A stretch of 64,000 bases of DNA from Mytilus trossulus (Eukaryota > Mollusca > Bivalvia > Mytilida > Mytilidae): positions 71,298,682 to 71,362,681 of the forward strand of contig NC_086386.1 of assembly GCF_036588685.1 (NCBI RefSeq). The letters are read 5' to 3'. Both the position numbers and the translations under genes were made by a program. Below, piece by piece: positions 36,201-45,558 of this stretch. Below the pieces are notes generated by a model. The model saw nothing but the letters and a program-made list of their open reading frames with translations, did no database searches and was not told the origin of the DNA. Each line of letters begins with the position of its first letter. The first letter of the stretch is position 1.

Positions 36201-37008
36201 TATTGTTATTTGCAAGTGGGAATAGAAGGAATAGTATTTTTAAAAAGTGGGAATAGGAGGAAGACACCGAAATCTCGAGTGTATTTATTCAATCATTTTC
36301 AATTTTTGGTACAACTAGAAATAAACCTTGAATTTCTGGCCCAAATCAATATTAACTTTCTTGTCATTAAAATTGTTTTCTTCTGCACATTCTTTTAACT
36401 TTTATTAGGAATAAGTATTCTAATATTAAAAAAATGTTTTTTGTTGCTAAATAGTTTCTTGTCGCTTCTTGTCGCTAATATTATTCTTCTTGTCACTTAA
36501 ATAAATTCTTAACGCTTTATATATTTCTCTTTCTCCAAAAGTTTGTTTCATTTTTTTCAAATTTGTTGTGTTTTTTTGGTCAGGGGAGGGCTTCTTTATA
36601 TCAGAGACATATAATACATTATAAATTGGAGTAAGTGAATTGGTGGTTTGACAAGATAATACTATGTGCATATACATGTATTATACATAAATTCTTTTTT
36701 TAAATATCAAATATTTGAATGTTATATTTTTTTTTTTAATCTTACCACTATCTGCACAGAGGACGTCTATTGGACAATTTTATTATCGTTTTTAATTTAA
36801 CCTTTATTTTAATTTACTTTTGAAACCACCCCCCCCCCAAAAAAAAAAAAAAATCTTACCCATTTCTGTAAATATTCATTATTACGCAATAAGGGGTGTT
36901 CCTAAGATAGGAAGCTTATACAGAAAGAAAAAAAAAGGAATAAATAAGTATATAAATATATATTTCCTCTATTTACTTACCAGCTGTCTTTGGTCTACTT
37001 GTTGTCAT
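24208..37008 (-). CDS. Uncharacterised ~390 aa protein, 5 exons including a 21-nt microexon
   Basis: Exons in transcript order: 37008-36981, 36766-36746, 32488-32330, 30166-30048 and 25053-24208. They total 1173 nt and 390 aa, with intron phases 1,1,1,0 and all GT..AG. Residues 17-69 form a compact beta-rich module (RPRYAAVYFPEEQQ at 19-32, TVTVVWDG at 51-58, then CPAKIIKLS). An acidic stretch (residues 70-109, DDRAELEEAEDR then SDDEII) follows. The large last exon has a Ser/Pro region (about 167-185), a likely helix (about 192-239, ending IHSLLLKWQC) and two TIPESPL repeats (303-318). I do not recognise a named family; the N-terminal module recalls the small Tudor/SH3-like segment at the start of some BEN-domain-type proteins, but no BEN domain is present. 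Two further in-frame ATGs lie upstream (to 37047, after an in-frame TGA); 37008 was chosen for its ATC-ATG-A context. A nuclear adaptor role is only a guess. Confidence 0.65.
25553..25692 (+). mobile_element. CAGTGGCGGATCC short element, copy 2
   Basis: It starts CAGTGGCGTGCCCAGAACTT, contains CTTCAGTGATTCCCTATATA as in the copy at 17949, and ends CTTGGATCGACAAATG. Its terminus is degenerate compared with the other copies. The flanking AACAC occurs on both sides. Confidence 0.7.
25786..26016 (+). repeat. 45-bp tandem array, ~5 copies
   Basis: The unit is AACGGTCTAATCTATATTAA plus ATACGAGAAACTTATG and AACCACATC. It repeats almost exactly at 45 bp spacing; the first copy has a 9 bp ATATTA-type insertion and others have single substitutions. 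The unit length is a multiple of three, so a frame stays open (15-residue repeat), but this is a by-product of the array. Confidence 0.9.
26170..26300 (-). repeat. Common repeat, TGCCACATGTGGAGCAGGAT family, partial minus copy
   Basis: On the minus strand it contains AGCCATGGCATTGTCAGTTT and, reading on, CATAGTTCTATGTTGTG-like sequence, matching the 3' half of the copies at 6230 and 21158. Confidence 0.65.
26815..27750 (-). mobile_element. TATACGCCCGTC element, minus orientation, ~5 internal repeats
   Basis: It runs from CGCCATGAGCGCATGATACG (about 26819) to GACGGGCGTATA (about 27737-27748), the reverse of the 9318-9955 element. The phrase TTTTTGAGATACGGCACGAC or a close variant recurs at about 26912, 27096, 27255, 27415 and 27552, with CAATAACTCAAAAATGAAAT and AAGAAGTGTGTAAAGTTTT in between. 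A poly-C run of 14 sits at about 26946. It lies in gene 2 intron 4. Confidence 0.7.
27925..27955 (+). repeat. Poly-G tract, ~27 G
   Basis: After GGGGCC comes an uninterrupted run of roughly 27 G, on the coding-opposite strand of gene 2. It is a possible G-quadruplex on the plus strand. Exact length is unreliable. Confidence 0.85.
28260..28602. other. AT-rich intron DNA, no feature seen
   Basis: Part of gene 2 intron 4. No repeat family or exon was recognised. Confidence 0.4.
28603..28769. mobile_element. Foldback element with GAGTGAGCGTAGCGAAC centre
   Basis: The left arm (ACCGATTATCAGGTTATCTG, GATATCGTAAAATATCAGCTG, AAGCTTTTT) and the right arm (AAAAAGCC, CAGCTGATATTTTACAATATC, CAGATAATCTGATAATCGAT) are about 90% inverted repeats over ~70 bp. 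They surround a short CG-rich spacer, GTCGAGTGAGCGTAGCGAAC. The design (AT-rich arms, CG-rich loop) matches the unrelated-sequence foldback at 52139-52300. Confidence 0.8.
28770..29311. other. Intron DNA with GGGTCAAAGTTATTAA repeats
   Basis: Around 28845-28950 the phrase GGGTCAA(A)G(T)TATTAA.G recurs three to four times with GACGTC nearby. No exon is seen, and the rest is AT-rich. Confidence 0.45.
29312..29994. mobile_element. CATACCTGCCAACT inverted-repeat element, copy 1
   Basis: It starts CATACCTGCCAACTATCA and ends AGTTGGCAGCTATG, a near reverse complement. Internally it shares GAAATTTTGAAAGAGCAATT and GATTTTACAA.G.CTATAG with 41193-41456. No coding capacity is seen. It is a non-autonomous DNA-type element in gene 2 intron 4, just downstream of exon 4 in transcript order. 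Confidence 0.7.
30167..32329 (-). other. Gene 2 intron 3
   Basis: About 2.2 kb of mostly AT-rich intron without a recognised element. Short frames here have no protein-like signal. Confidence 0.5.
32489..35860. other. Gene 2 intron 2, repeat fragments
   Basis: It contains a minus-strand fragment of the GGAAATGGGGAATGTG family (about 32850-33000), the hairpins at 33234-33319, a repeat with GTCAAGTGGCAAATATTTCA and TTTTTAGGACGAAAC (about 34050; shared with 44945), a repeat opening CTTTATTTACACTCCGGACA (34345), an (AT)n tract at about 34890, and the end of a TGGTATGATTGCC copy at about 35090-35160. No exon is seen. Confidence 0.55.
33234..33319. repeat. Pair of adjacent hairpins
   Basis: The first hairpin is CTGAAAC (33234) to GTTTCAG (33268) with GGACCAT/ATGGTCC inside. 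The second has CCCATATCAAGCC (33276-33288) pairing with GGCTTGATATGGG (33307-33319), and a CTCGGGCTAAAGCCCTCT loop that can also pair internally. They are short GC-richer palindromes in an AT-rich intron, probably the core of a foldback repeat. Confidence 0.75.
35861..36152 (+). repeat. 73-bp tandem array, 4 copies
   Basis: Units begin CTTTATTTTTAAGTACAAAT at 35861, 35934, 36007 and 36080, exactly 73 bp apart; the next occurrence of CTTTATT at 36153 ends the array. Copies 1-3 differ by one or two bases; copy 4 is more diverged. It lies in gene 2 intron 2. Confidence 0.92.
36746..36766 (-). other. 21-nt symmetric microexon of gene 2
   Basis: On the minus strand, CCAATAG is followed by ACGTCCTCTGTGCAGATAGTG and then GTAAGA. 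It is flanked by phase 1 introns on both sides and adds seven residues (about 10-16). Exon 1 can also splice directly to exon 3 in frame, so this is a candidate alternative microexon. It is inferred from splice-site quality and frame only. Confidence 0.5.
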
Positions 37009-37072
37009 GATGGCAAATCTCATGTGATGAATGGTCCCGGTTTTCATTCACTTTTATTCAAAATGACCAAAA

Positions 37073-37155
37073 GTGGCATGTGTAATGTAAAATGGCTTCT
37101 GTGTGGATCAAGGGTGGCATGTGTAATGGATAAATGGCTTCTGGGTGGACCAAGG
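37073..37155. repeat. 41-bp tandem duplication upstream of gene 2
   Basis: GTGGCATGTGTAATG..AAATGGCTTCTG.GTGGA.CAAGG occurs at 37073-37113 and again at 37114-37155 with four or so differences. It lies 65-150 bp upstream of the chosen start codon, so in the 5'UTR or core promoter of gene 2. Confidence 0.8.
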
Positions 37156-37465
37156 GTCATAAGTGTTTGACCATGACCGACTGGAAATGACAACTGTATG
37201 GCTTCCTGTGCCATTGTCTAAACTTCATAAATATTTTTACAACCATCATCAGCAATTAAAAAATATAATTCAAATTGTTAGTTCATTATTTAAAACAAGT
37301 CAGGGTTCAGACATTTTGGCACCAAAATCATATCTTAAAAACTGACAGTAACTGTTTATTGAATACACAAAAATATCATTTAAAACATCGTGTTTTCTAA
37401 ATGTATTAAAATTTTTAAAAAATAATTCTAGTTCCTGTTTTTCAATATTAAACTTTTTTAAAATT
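37156..37465. other. 5' flank of gene 2
   Basis: Non-coding DNA between the 41 bp duplication and the TTAA element; part of the likely promoter region. No motif can be assigned securely. Confidence 0.35.
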
Positions 37466-37469
37466 TTAA

Positions 37470-38074
37470 GGGCATACGATACAGTTTTGATCCTGTATTT
37501 ACAAATTCATGAAAATTTGCATATAGGCTATTTTTTACCTGATTAATTTAAATATGTAATAAAAAATATACCTTCATGTGCTACTTTTTGAGTAAAATGA
37601 GGTCGAAATTTTGTATATTTGCTCAAAATTCAGATTTTTGACCGTAATTTCGTTTTCGAAAGAAAGACAATTTTTTTGTTATAAAAGATAAACACAAATT
37701 GTTTTTTGTTAAATAATCGGTAATTTCTGTATTTTATAAATATCCTAAAAAAATTGGCAATTATCAAATAAAAATATCAAATGTTCATGAAATGAGGAAA
37801 AAATGTAATTTTTTACTGCACGTTTATCAAAATTAAAAAAAATCCTCTATTTACAGTTTTATAAAATTTGGGTCACAAAATCATCATGCAAAATGAAACA
37901 AAATGCCGTTTTAAATAATAGGGGTCCATGAACTCGTTTTCAAATTAAATCAGTTTGAATGATAAAAATCAGTCGAAAAATGCATCTTTCCGGATATGTC
38001 ACAGTTTGACGTCGCGAAAATAACAAATTACGTTAGCAACGTCACTGCCTTCCCTGTAACTGTATCGTATGCCC
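37470..38074 (-). mobile_element. TTAA-flanked TIR element, copy 2 (inverted relative to copy 1)
   Basis: It starts GGGCATACGATACAGTTTTG after TTAA (37466-37469) and ends AACTGTATCGTATGCCC, followed by TTAT (38075-38078), a one-base decay of the site. The interior is the reverse complement of 1949-2568 over the whole length with small indels (605 versus 620 bp). It lies about 460 bp upstream of the gene 2 start. Confidence 0.85.
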
Positions 38075-38079
38075 TTATT

Positions 38080-38960
38080 AACTTTGTTAATTATAACTTA
38101 AAACTTTTAAAAAACTTCACACACATTGCGTGATTGTACGGAAGAGACATAGGAAAACCAAAGAATTATCATCGAACTTTTGTTCAAAGACATAACTTCG
38201 AGTTTTTAAATCTCCAAAATATACTTTTTTTTAGTCATTCTCTGTAAGCATCAAAATCATGTGGAAATGACATGTCACAGAATTAGTTCAAAATTTGTAA
38301 AAATGATCTAACAGTTGAGATATACTGAAAAATACAACCAGTTTCGTGAAAAATTTTGTGGTTGCTATGGTAACGGCTTGAACACTTTTTGGTCAATTTT
38401 GGCAAGGAAAAAAGGCTAAAAATGTGCAATTTTAGTTAGATAAATACGACCTTCAAGAGAATAAAAAAGAAAATTTTGTTTGCTATTATGAATAAGTATG
38501 GTAACGACATATTTAAAAATTGCATTTAAAAAAATATATTTAAAAGCATGTATGGCAAGAACCTAGCTCCAAAAAGGGTTAAATTCCATGTGTATTGAAA
38601 ATCCAATTTTACCCTGTTTTGAAAGCATCGAAAATTTTCAACCCAGATTTTCACAATATGGTTAAAATAATTTTTGAATAGTTAAACCATTGCTTAATCA
38701 AAATACAAAAAATTGGGAGGGGTATATTTGAAAATTTTGCTAAATTCAATTTTTTGAAAACATGGTTTTTCGAAATTGCTGTTTTTCATATTGTTACAAA
38801 AATAATATTGAAATTGACAAAAATGCTTTAAATGTCTGCAAATACTTAATCTTGATCATTCTCAGAAAAAATACATGTTATCAAAATTAAATATAACAAC
38901 TGCTGAACCCTAAAAGCTCAATTTAAAGCCCCTTTTAGTTATTCCTGTGTATCAGGAGTA
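38080..38960. repeat. Diverged repeat with AGTCATTCTCTGTAAGCATC
   Basis: It shares AGTCATTCTCTGTAAGCATC and a GTTGC(T/C)ATGG(T/A)AAC segment, in the same relative order, with the reverse complement of about 44480-44720. The rest is A/T-rich. The two regions appear to be old inverted copies of one family. There is no coding capacity. Confidence 0.5.
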
Positions 38961-38964
38961 GTTT

Positions 38965-39430
38965 CCCCTGAATCACTCTTCAGACAAGAAGACACTTTTA
39001 TTGTTTGTCTATCTGATGAGTTAAGCCTTTTTATACTGATTTTTATAGTTCGTTCTTATGTTGTACTGTTATACCACTGTCCCAGGTTAGGGGGAGGGTT
39101 GGGATCCCGCTAACATGTTTAACCCCGCCACATTATTTATGTATGTGCCTGTCCCAAGTCAGTAGCATGTAATTCAGTGGTTGTCGTTTGTTTATGTGTA
39201 ACCTATTTGTTTTTCGTTTTTTTTTATATAAATAAGGCTGTTAGTTTTCTCGCTTGAATTGTTTTACATTGTCTTATCGGGGCCTTTTATAGCTGACTAT
39301 ATGCGGTATGGGCTTTGCTCATTGTTGAAGGTCGTACGGTGACCTATAATTGTTAATGTCAAGTTGTGACATTTTGGTCTTTTGTGGATAGTTGTCTCAT
39401 TGGCAATCATACCATATCTTCTTCTTTTTT
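38965..39430 (-). repeat. Common repeat, TGGTATGATTGCC family, long minus copy
   Basis: It reads from GTCTATCTGATGAGTTAAGC through ACCACTGTCCCAGGTTAGGG, CGCTAACATGTTTAACCCCG and GCTGACTATATGCGGTATGG to CTCATTGGCAATCATACC. Collinear with 45900-46680 (which is interrupted) and, in part, with 63755-63960. Confidence 0.85.
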
Positions 39431-39989
39431 ATATACAAACGTTTTTGTTTGTCTACAGAAAACAATTCCAATTGTAGGACGATAACAAATGTATTTAAAG
39501 TACTATAAACACAATGGAACGTGTTTTGTTTACCGCTCTCGGTTTAATCACAAATAAGACTGTTGAAAACATTCCTGGTGCTTTACTGAACTTGTGAAAA
39601 TGAAATCATTCCATCAATTGGTTATTGTGCTAAATTATTTTAGTTGAAATTTTACAAATGTTTTTTTTGTAATGTTTAACACATTCCCAACAATTGCTCA
39701 TGCAAAATGCCATTTAATGGAGAAAGGAAAAGGAAAACTCTGTGCCTGGTGTTGAGTGAAATTGGAACACACCAAACATGTAGACAAGAAAAAGAAGAGA
39801 TTGGGCTACCAGTACTTGCTGTGAACCTGATGACAAGAGGAAATGTTCTGCCAGAAAGAGACATACGTACTTGTGAAACTAAAACAATACCAAATCTTTA
39901 ACTGTATGAAATTATTGATGTGGGGGTTGGTACAAGGAACGGGACTTCAAGCCAAGATCACCATTTATAGCAGTATCTACCTGTCTATC
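39430..39989. other. Intergenic, weak coding-like patch
   Basis: A 64-codon plus-strand frame from 39707 to 39901 has a cysteine/charged composition (KRKTLC, HQTC) that could be a decayed transposase tail, but nothing continues on either side. It is not called as a gene. The remainder is AT-rich. Confidence 0.3.
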
Positions 39990-40361
39990 AAACAGCTGCG
40001 CCATGAGTGCATGATACGTCCGTCATATTTTCAAAGAATAAAGTTCAATTACTTCTCAATGTCATATTAGCTAATGTATGAAAATCAAAAGTTAACTTGC
40101 ATCAATAGATATAAACAATTCACCAAAGTTTTATGATATTGCCGAAAGCATTTTTGAGTTATTATTAAAAAAAAACTTATAAATCCCCCTATCTTATGAA
40201 TAAAACCTTATGACTTGGAAATGTAAATTGTAAAATTTGTAAAATTATAAAGAAAGCTTACATCAATAGATATAAATAATTCATCAAAGTTTCATAAGAA
40301 TTGCTGAAAGCATTTTTGAGATATTGTCTGAAAAGTGGAAAATCCCCCTTTTTGACTCACC

Positions 40362-41180
40362 TGACCCGAAGGGCCAAGTGAGCATTTCTCATCACTTTGG
40401 TCCGGCGTCCGTCGCCTGCCGTCGTTAACTTTAAAAAAAATCTTCTCCTCTGAACTAATGGGTCAAATTTTACCAAACTTGTCCACAATCATCATTGGGG
40501 TATCAATTTAAAAAAAAATGTGTCCGGTGACCCGGCCCGCCAACCATGATGGCCGCCATGACTAAAAATACAACATAGGGGTAAACTGTAGATTTTTGCT
40601 TATATCTCTGAAACCAAAGCATTTTGAGCAAATCGACCTGGGGGTGACGGGGGGGGGGGGGGGGGGGGAATTGTTAATCAGGTCAAGTTCTATCTACACT
40701 GAAATTTTCAGATGAATTGGACAACCCGTTGTTGGGTTGCAGCCCCTTAATTGGTAATTTTAAGAAAATTTTACAGCTTTTTGTTATTATCTTGAATATT
40801 ATTATAGAAAGAGATAAACTGTTGTCAGCAATAATGAACAGCAAAGTAAGACCTAAAAATAAGTCAACATACCCAAGATGGTCAATTGACCCCTTAAGGA
40901 TTTATTGCCCTTAATGTTCACTTTTAAACAACTTTCATGAATTTTATACATTTCTTTAAAATATTTTCATAGTATTTCCCACTGTAACTACTAGGCCAAG
41001 TTCATTATAGATAGAGATAATTGTAAGCAACAAAAATGTTCTTTAAAGTAAGATCTACAAACACGTTACCATCACCAAAACACTATTTTGTCATGAATTC
41101 ATCTATGTCCTTTGTTTAACATGCACATATACCAAGGTGAGCGACACGTGCTCTTTAGAGCCTCTAGTTTTATGAATAAA
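40362..41180 (+). repeat. CTCACCTGACC repeat with poly-G
   Basis: It begins GACTCACCTGACCCGAAGGG and has CGTCCGTCGCC, TTGTCCACAATCATCATTGG and GACAACCCGTTGTTGGGTTG, as in many bivalve introns (from memory). It includes a poly-G run of about 18 at 40650-40668 and ends near AGGTGAGCGACACG. The open frame 40717-40914 is accidental. Confidence 0.6.
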
Positions 41181-41192
41181 ATCCTGTGTACT

Positions 41193-41456
41193 GCATACCT
41201 GCCAACTGTCACTATTTGCGGGGGATTGCCCCCATGAAGGCTCCGAAATGGAAATTTTGAAAGAGCAATTTTGTTCACAATTTTAAACAAAACATTTGAT
41301 TTTACAAGGGCTATAGGATTGTAACAGAATGAAGAAGCCTAAAAACAACATTAAAATATATATTAAGGCCCCCTTGAAGGTTTTGTAAGACTGTAAAAGC
41401 AATATTGCACGCTAAACTGCCATGGGCATTTTGAAAAGTTAAGCCTAAACAGGTAT
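41193..41456. mobile_element. CATACCTGCCAACT element, copy 2
   Basis: It starts CATACCTGCCAACTGTCACT and ends AAGTTAAGCCTAAACAGGTATG, so the extreme ends CATACCTG/CAGGTATG pair. It is shorter than the copy at 29312-29994 but collinear with it (GAAATTTTGAAAGAGCAATT, GATTTTACAAGGGCTATAG). Confidence 0.7.
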
Positions 41457-41756
41457 GATACTGGAAATGTAAAATCTAGAATTAAAAAACAAAAAGGAGT
41501 CCATGTCAAAAGATATAAACAATTCACTAAAATTATTTGCAAGTTGGTAAAAGCATTTTTGATTTTTGTCCGAAAACTGGAAAATTATCCTTTTTAATGA
41601 ATAAAACCCTTTAAACTTAGAAAGGTAAAATCTAAAAATATTTAAAACAAAAGGGAGCTCAGGTCAATAAATATAAACAATTCACCAAAGTTAAATGCAA
41701 ATTGATAAAAGCGTTTTTGAGTTAAATGTCCCAAATGTTGATGACGGACGGACAAT

Positions 41757-42870
41757 GAAATTGAGACTGAAAATGTGTCAAAGAGACAACAACCCAACCA
41801 TAGAGTAGACAAAAGCTGATGGCCAGCAATGGGTCGTCAATATGTATCTTTATTCTCATAAACCAAAGTACAATGCAGTATACCAAAATACATCCTGTAA
41901 ACAGGCGTATAAAAAGTAGCACAATTCTGTTGTTGACTAAACAGGTCAGGACATGTATTTCCATTCTCTAAAGTTAACCTCAACCAAATGTGATAAAACT
42001 TAATCACAATGATAATTACTACAAAATACAGATCAAGTTTGAATTTTTGTGATGTCACTTTAACTATTCAAGAGTTTGCCTGTATGCTAAACTTTTGAGA
42101 CTACAAGCCGGAAGAATAATTATTCAAAAAAGTTTAGTTGGAAAAGAAGAATTTTACTTGTAGTTTAGTGCACAGACTGCGAGTTATATGTCCTTTAACA
42201 TATAGAAGAATTTCTAAATTTTTCAATTCAGTTCTCCAACTTATATGTAAGTTTACCTAAACAAAATGTTATGAATTGTATACTCAATACTTATTGCCAC
42301 ACAATCGGACCAAGTACACATTGCATCACTCTCAACATCCCTCAATTATGTCTTATTATAACTTTATGCAAGCAAGGTCATTATATGTGTCCAATGGAAT
42401 TTATTTAAATAACGGAAAAAAACCATTGCTTTTATGTTTCACTTTGCGGTAAAAATTTCCTAAAAATCGCCATATTTGGACGGAGCCCGGTGATGAATTT
42501 GTATTCTATATTCATATCTGTAGATTTAATTTATAATTTTACTGAAGATTAAATGTATAATTTGCCCACTGTTAATTTTTGAAAAGGTTGAAAGATCAAT
42601 TTATCATTTAAAGCATTATAAAATTAACTAGGTTAACAATGATAGATGGTTTGTATGCCGCTTTCAGCAATATTGTGATATTTCGAGATGTTTTGGATGC
42701 AATTAGATGTCCTGAATATTAGTTCTCAACCAACCAGAATCAACATTAAATATTATACAAATTACAATTGGTTCCCTGGCCCAAAGGAGATATGTTTATT
42801 TGTTCACCATGTTTCCCCCGAAGTTAGTGTCCGAGGGAAAATGTGTCTGATTTAGGGTAAACAAATGTAG
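41757..42870. other. Intergenic, one repeat fragment
   Basis: A fragment of the GGAAATGGGGAATGTG family lies at 41757-41835. The rest is AT-rich with no recognised feature. Confidence 0.5.
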
Positions 42871-42873
42871 GGA

Positions 42874-43485
42874 AGCCGGTTAGTGTCAGGGTAGAGTTTT
42901 ATTTTTAAACTAAGCTAACTTGTTTAAACGACTTAGCTAAGTTGTTATAACGACTTAGCATATTTATCTTGTTATAACAACTTAGCTAACTTGTTTAAAC
43001 GAGTTGGCTAAGTTGTTATAACAAGATAAATATGGTAAGTCGTTATCACAACTAAGCTGAGTCGTTATAACGACTTAGCATATTTATCTTGTTATAACAA
43101 CTTAGCTTACTTGTTTAAACAACTTAGCTAAGTTGTTATAATGAGTTAGCATATTTATCTTGTTATAACAACTTAGCTAACTTGTTTAACGACTTAGCTT
43201 ACTTGTTTAAACAACTTAGCTAAGTTGTTATAACGAACAAGCATATTTATCTTGTTTTAACAACTTAGCTAACTTGTTTTAACGACTTAGCTTACTTGTT
43301 TTAACAACTTAGCTAAGTTGTTTCAACGACTCAGCATATTTATCTGGTTATAACAACTTAGCTAACTTGTTTTAACGACTTAGCTTACTTGTTTAAACAA
43401 CTTAGCTTACTTGTTATAACGACTTAGCTTACTTGTTATAACGACTAAGCTAATTTCACTCGTTATAACAACTTAGCTTACTCGT
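42874..43485 (+). repeat. Array of CTTAGCTAAGTTGTTATAAC palindromic words
   Basis: After the lead-in GGAAGCCGGTTAGTGTCAGG and GTTTTATTTTTAAAC, about 590 bp are built from words AACTTAGCTAACTTGTTTAA, CGACTTAGCATATTTATC and TTGTTATAACAACTTAGC. They are arranged so that both strands look alike; TTAGCTAA and TTATAA are self-complementary. The spacing is a variable 20-25 bp, with a higher-order period of about 60-110 bp. The short counterpart is at 20715-20830. Confidence 0.85.
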
Positions 43486-43489
43486 TATT

Positions 43490-44100
43490 CATTCTTTGCT
43501 TCATTTACTTTTTATCTTACTATAATCATTGCTGTACTAATTTTGTAGAAATTAGAAATATTTCTCTGAATAAAAACTACAATATCTTAATCTTACTATG
43601 TTGGATTTAAACCTATTATAGTATTTGGATCAACAAATGTATGCATTATTTGACAGAGATCAGTTGTCAATAGCACAATTAATAATGCAAGTTAATTCCA
43701 TCACGTCAAGTTATCGAAACATAAGTTTTGATAGCAATAGTTTAGTATGGTTATCAGAAAACAATTGCGACACATACTATGTTAAAAGAAAAGGCAGATA
43801 ATTGAAAGCTTGCAATTCAGTCGTTCATTATAAAGTTACCAGTTTCCAACAACTGGCTGGCAAAATGTAGATTTCAGTTGTCTAATCAGGGAATGTATGA
43901 AAAAAGTTAAGACAATATCATTAGAAGGATTGTTTTTGGTCATTTTTCGTATAAAAAACATGATATTTATATCTAATTTTTTTTTTCATTGACTACATGT
44001 ATGTAAGGTATCAGAATGTGTGTAGTTTATTTTCATGTTATTATTTGATCATAACTAATCATCTGATATGATGAGGATTGCAATAATAACAGTTATGCCT
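43490..44100. other. Intergenic, nothing recognised
   Basis: AT-rich DNA after the palindrome array, without a credible frame or a known repeat. Confidence 0.4.
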
Positions 44101-44780
44101 GGATTTTTTTCCCTAAAATAAAAAAAAAAAATCCAAAAATTCAAAAGTGCCCTTTTTTCAAACAAAATTTAAAAAAAATTAAAAAATATACCCTCTGAGA
44201 TATTTTTGTCAAGAATGCATAATATGCAATATTTTATAATGATCATCTTCGTTTATGCCAAAAAATCTGGAAAAAAAAATTTTTAAACCATAAAATTGGG
44301 TTATTTTGTGATTTTTTGCAAATCTTGATTTTTTGAAAAACATCAAATTTTAAATTTCAAATTTTTTACTTTAGATGAAAAAACTTTCGAAACTTTCAAA
44401 TGTATTTTGAAACACTAATATATAATAGCTGAAGAGCAAAAGAAAATTGGGAATAGATGTGTCCAGTGTATTGGGAAAAAAGCGGCAAAAAAGGGTAAAA
44501 ATTGAGTTTTCATCCAGCATTTTTGGCGTTTTTCAACCAAAATCAGAGCAACTTGTTTCCATGGCAACCAACACTTCAAATTTTTAAATGAGTATTATTT
44601 TTGTTGTCAATGCACCATTACTAACCCATGATCTGAAAATAAAGGATATCCATGAGTATGCATTTCTCATTTTCTTTGAAATCCTTTGATGCTTACAGAG
44701 AATGACTCTTTAAAATATTTGTTTTTCTTCTCGAAATTACAAAAAAAAAAAAAAAAAGAGTTGGTAAGACTTCATGTGAC
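44101..44780 (-). repeat. Diverged inverted relative of 38080-38960
   Basis: The reverse complement contains AGTCATTCTCTGTAAGCATC and the CATGGAAACAAGTTGCTC region, aligning in order with 38231-38400. Long A runs are present. No gene is seen. Confidence 0.5.
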
Positions 44781-45558
44781 ATAATTTACTCTTATATATA
44801 TCAATATGGGCGTATTACGTTTCCGAATTTTTAGCAAAATCAAGTTTAACGTTTCCTCATTTTTGTGCATTTCTTTTCCGAAATAAATAAATAACGCCTT
44901 CCTGCGAATGTATGACTGATTGATTGTTGTTTGCTTAACGTCCAGTGGCCAATATTTCGTACATATTCAGGACGAAACAAATGTATGAACAAAGGCTGAA
45001 TTACATAGTGTCTAGAATAAAAACAACGAAATAGGGCACATGATAAAGACATTTTTTATTTGTGTTTTATTCGTTTTTTTTACATTAACTTTTCAAATTC
45101 TCGGTAAACGGACAGAAAGTCACAGAACAAAAAGTCACAAATATTTTGTTAAAAATTCTTTGAAAATATAAGAGACAGATCTCGAAATATTAGGTTCATT
45201 CTCATTTATCCAACTTTTTAAAATTATGGGTAGTACAGGTATAAAAAAAGTTGGATAGATGAGATCAAAGGTAATCAAGAACAAAGGGTTTTTCAATTAG
45301 AGTTTGAGTTGAATGACAGGTGAAAAATAAGACTGACAATTATACCCGGATTAAATTTTCTGTAGTGTAGTAATATTCATGTTAAAATGTGCAACTGACA
45401 TTTAGTTAATGTAATGTAAATCATTTGAAAGTATTCAAGTTAAGGTTTTTAACCGTTAATTAAAATGTGAGTTGGATTAAATCAGTTGCACTTTTATTCA
45501 TTAAGATATTTGTCAATGAGATGGAGCTTTTTTGTGTAATAGATCCTCTTCGTTCCTT
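44781..45558. other. Intergenic, repeat fragments
   Basis: 44930-44985 matches 34031-34085 (GTCCAGTGGCCAATATTTCG, CAGGACGAAAC). The remainder is AT-rich with no exon visible. Confidence 0.45.

Larger units (their letters stand above)
39990..41750 (-). mobile_element. TATACGCCCGTC-type element split by later insertions
   Basis: The left piece (39990-40361) begins with CGCCATGAGTGCATGATACG and holds two repeats of AAACAATTCACCAAAGTTT...GCATTTTTGAG. The right piece (41470-41750) holds two more and ends near ATGACGGACGGAC. Between them sit a CTCACCTGACCCG repeat (40362-41180) and the CATACCTG element (41193-41456). Confidence 0.6.

Noticed and set aside
36820..37170. 116-codon plus-strand frame
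   Set aside because: It starts in A-rich DNA and runs antisense through gene 2 exon 1 and the 41 bp duplication; no protein-like signal.
39707..39901. 64-codon frame with Cys and basic residues, considered as a transposase tail
   Set aside because: No continuation in any frame and no clear motif match; too weak to name.
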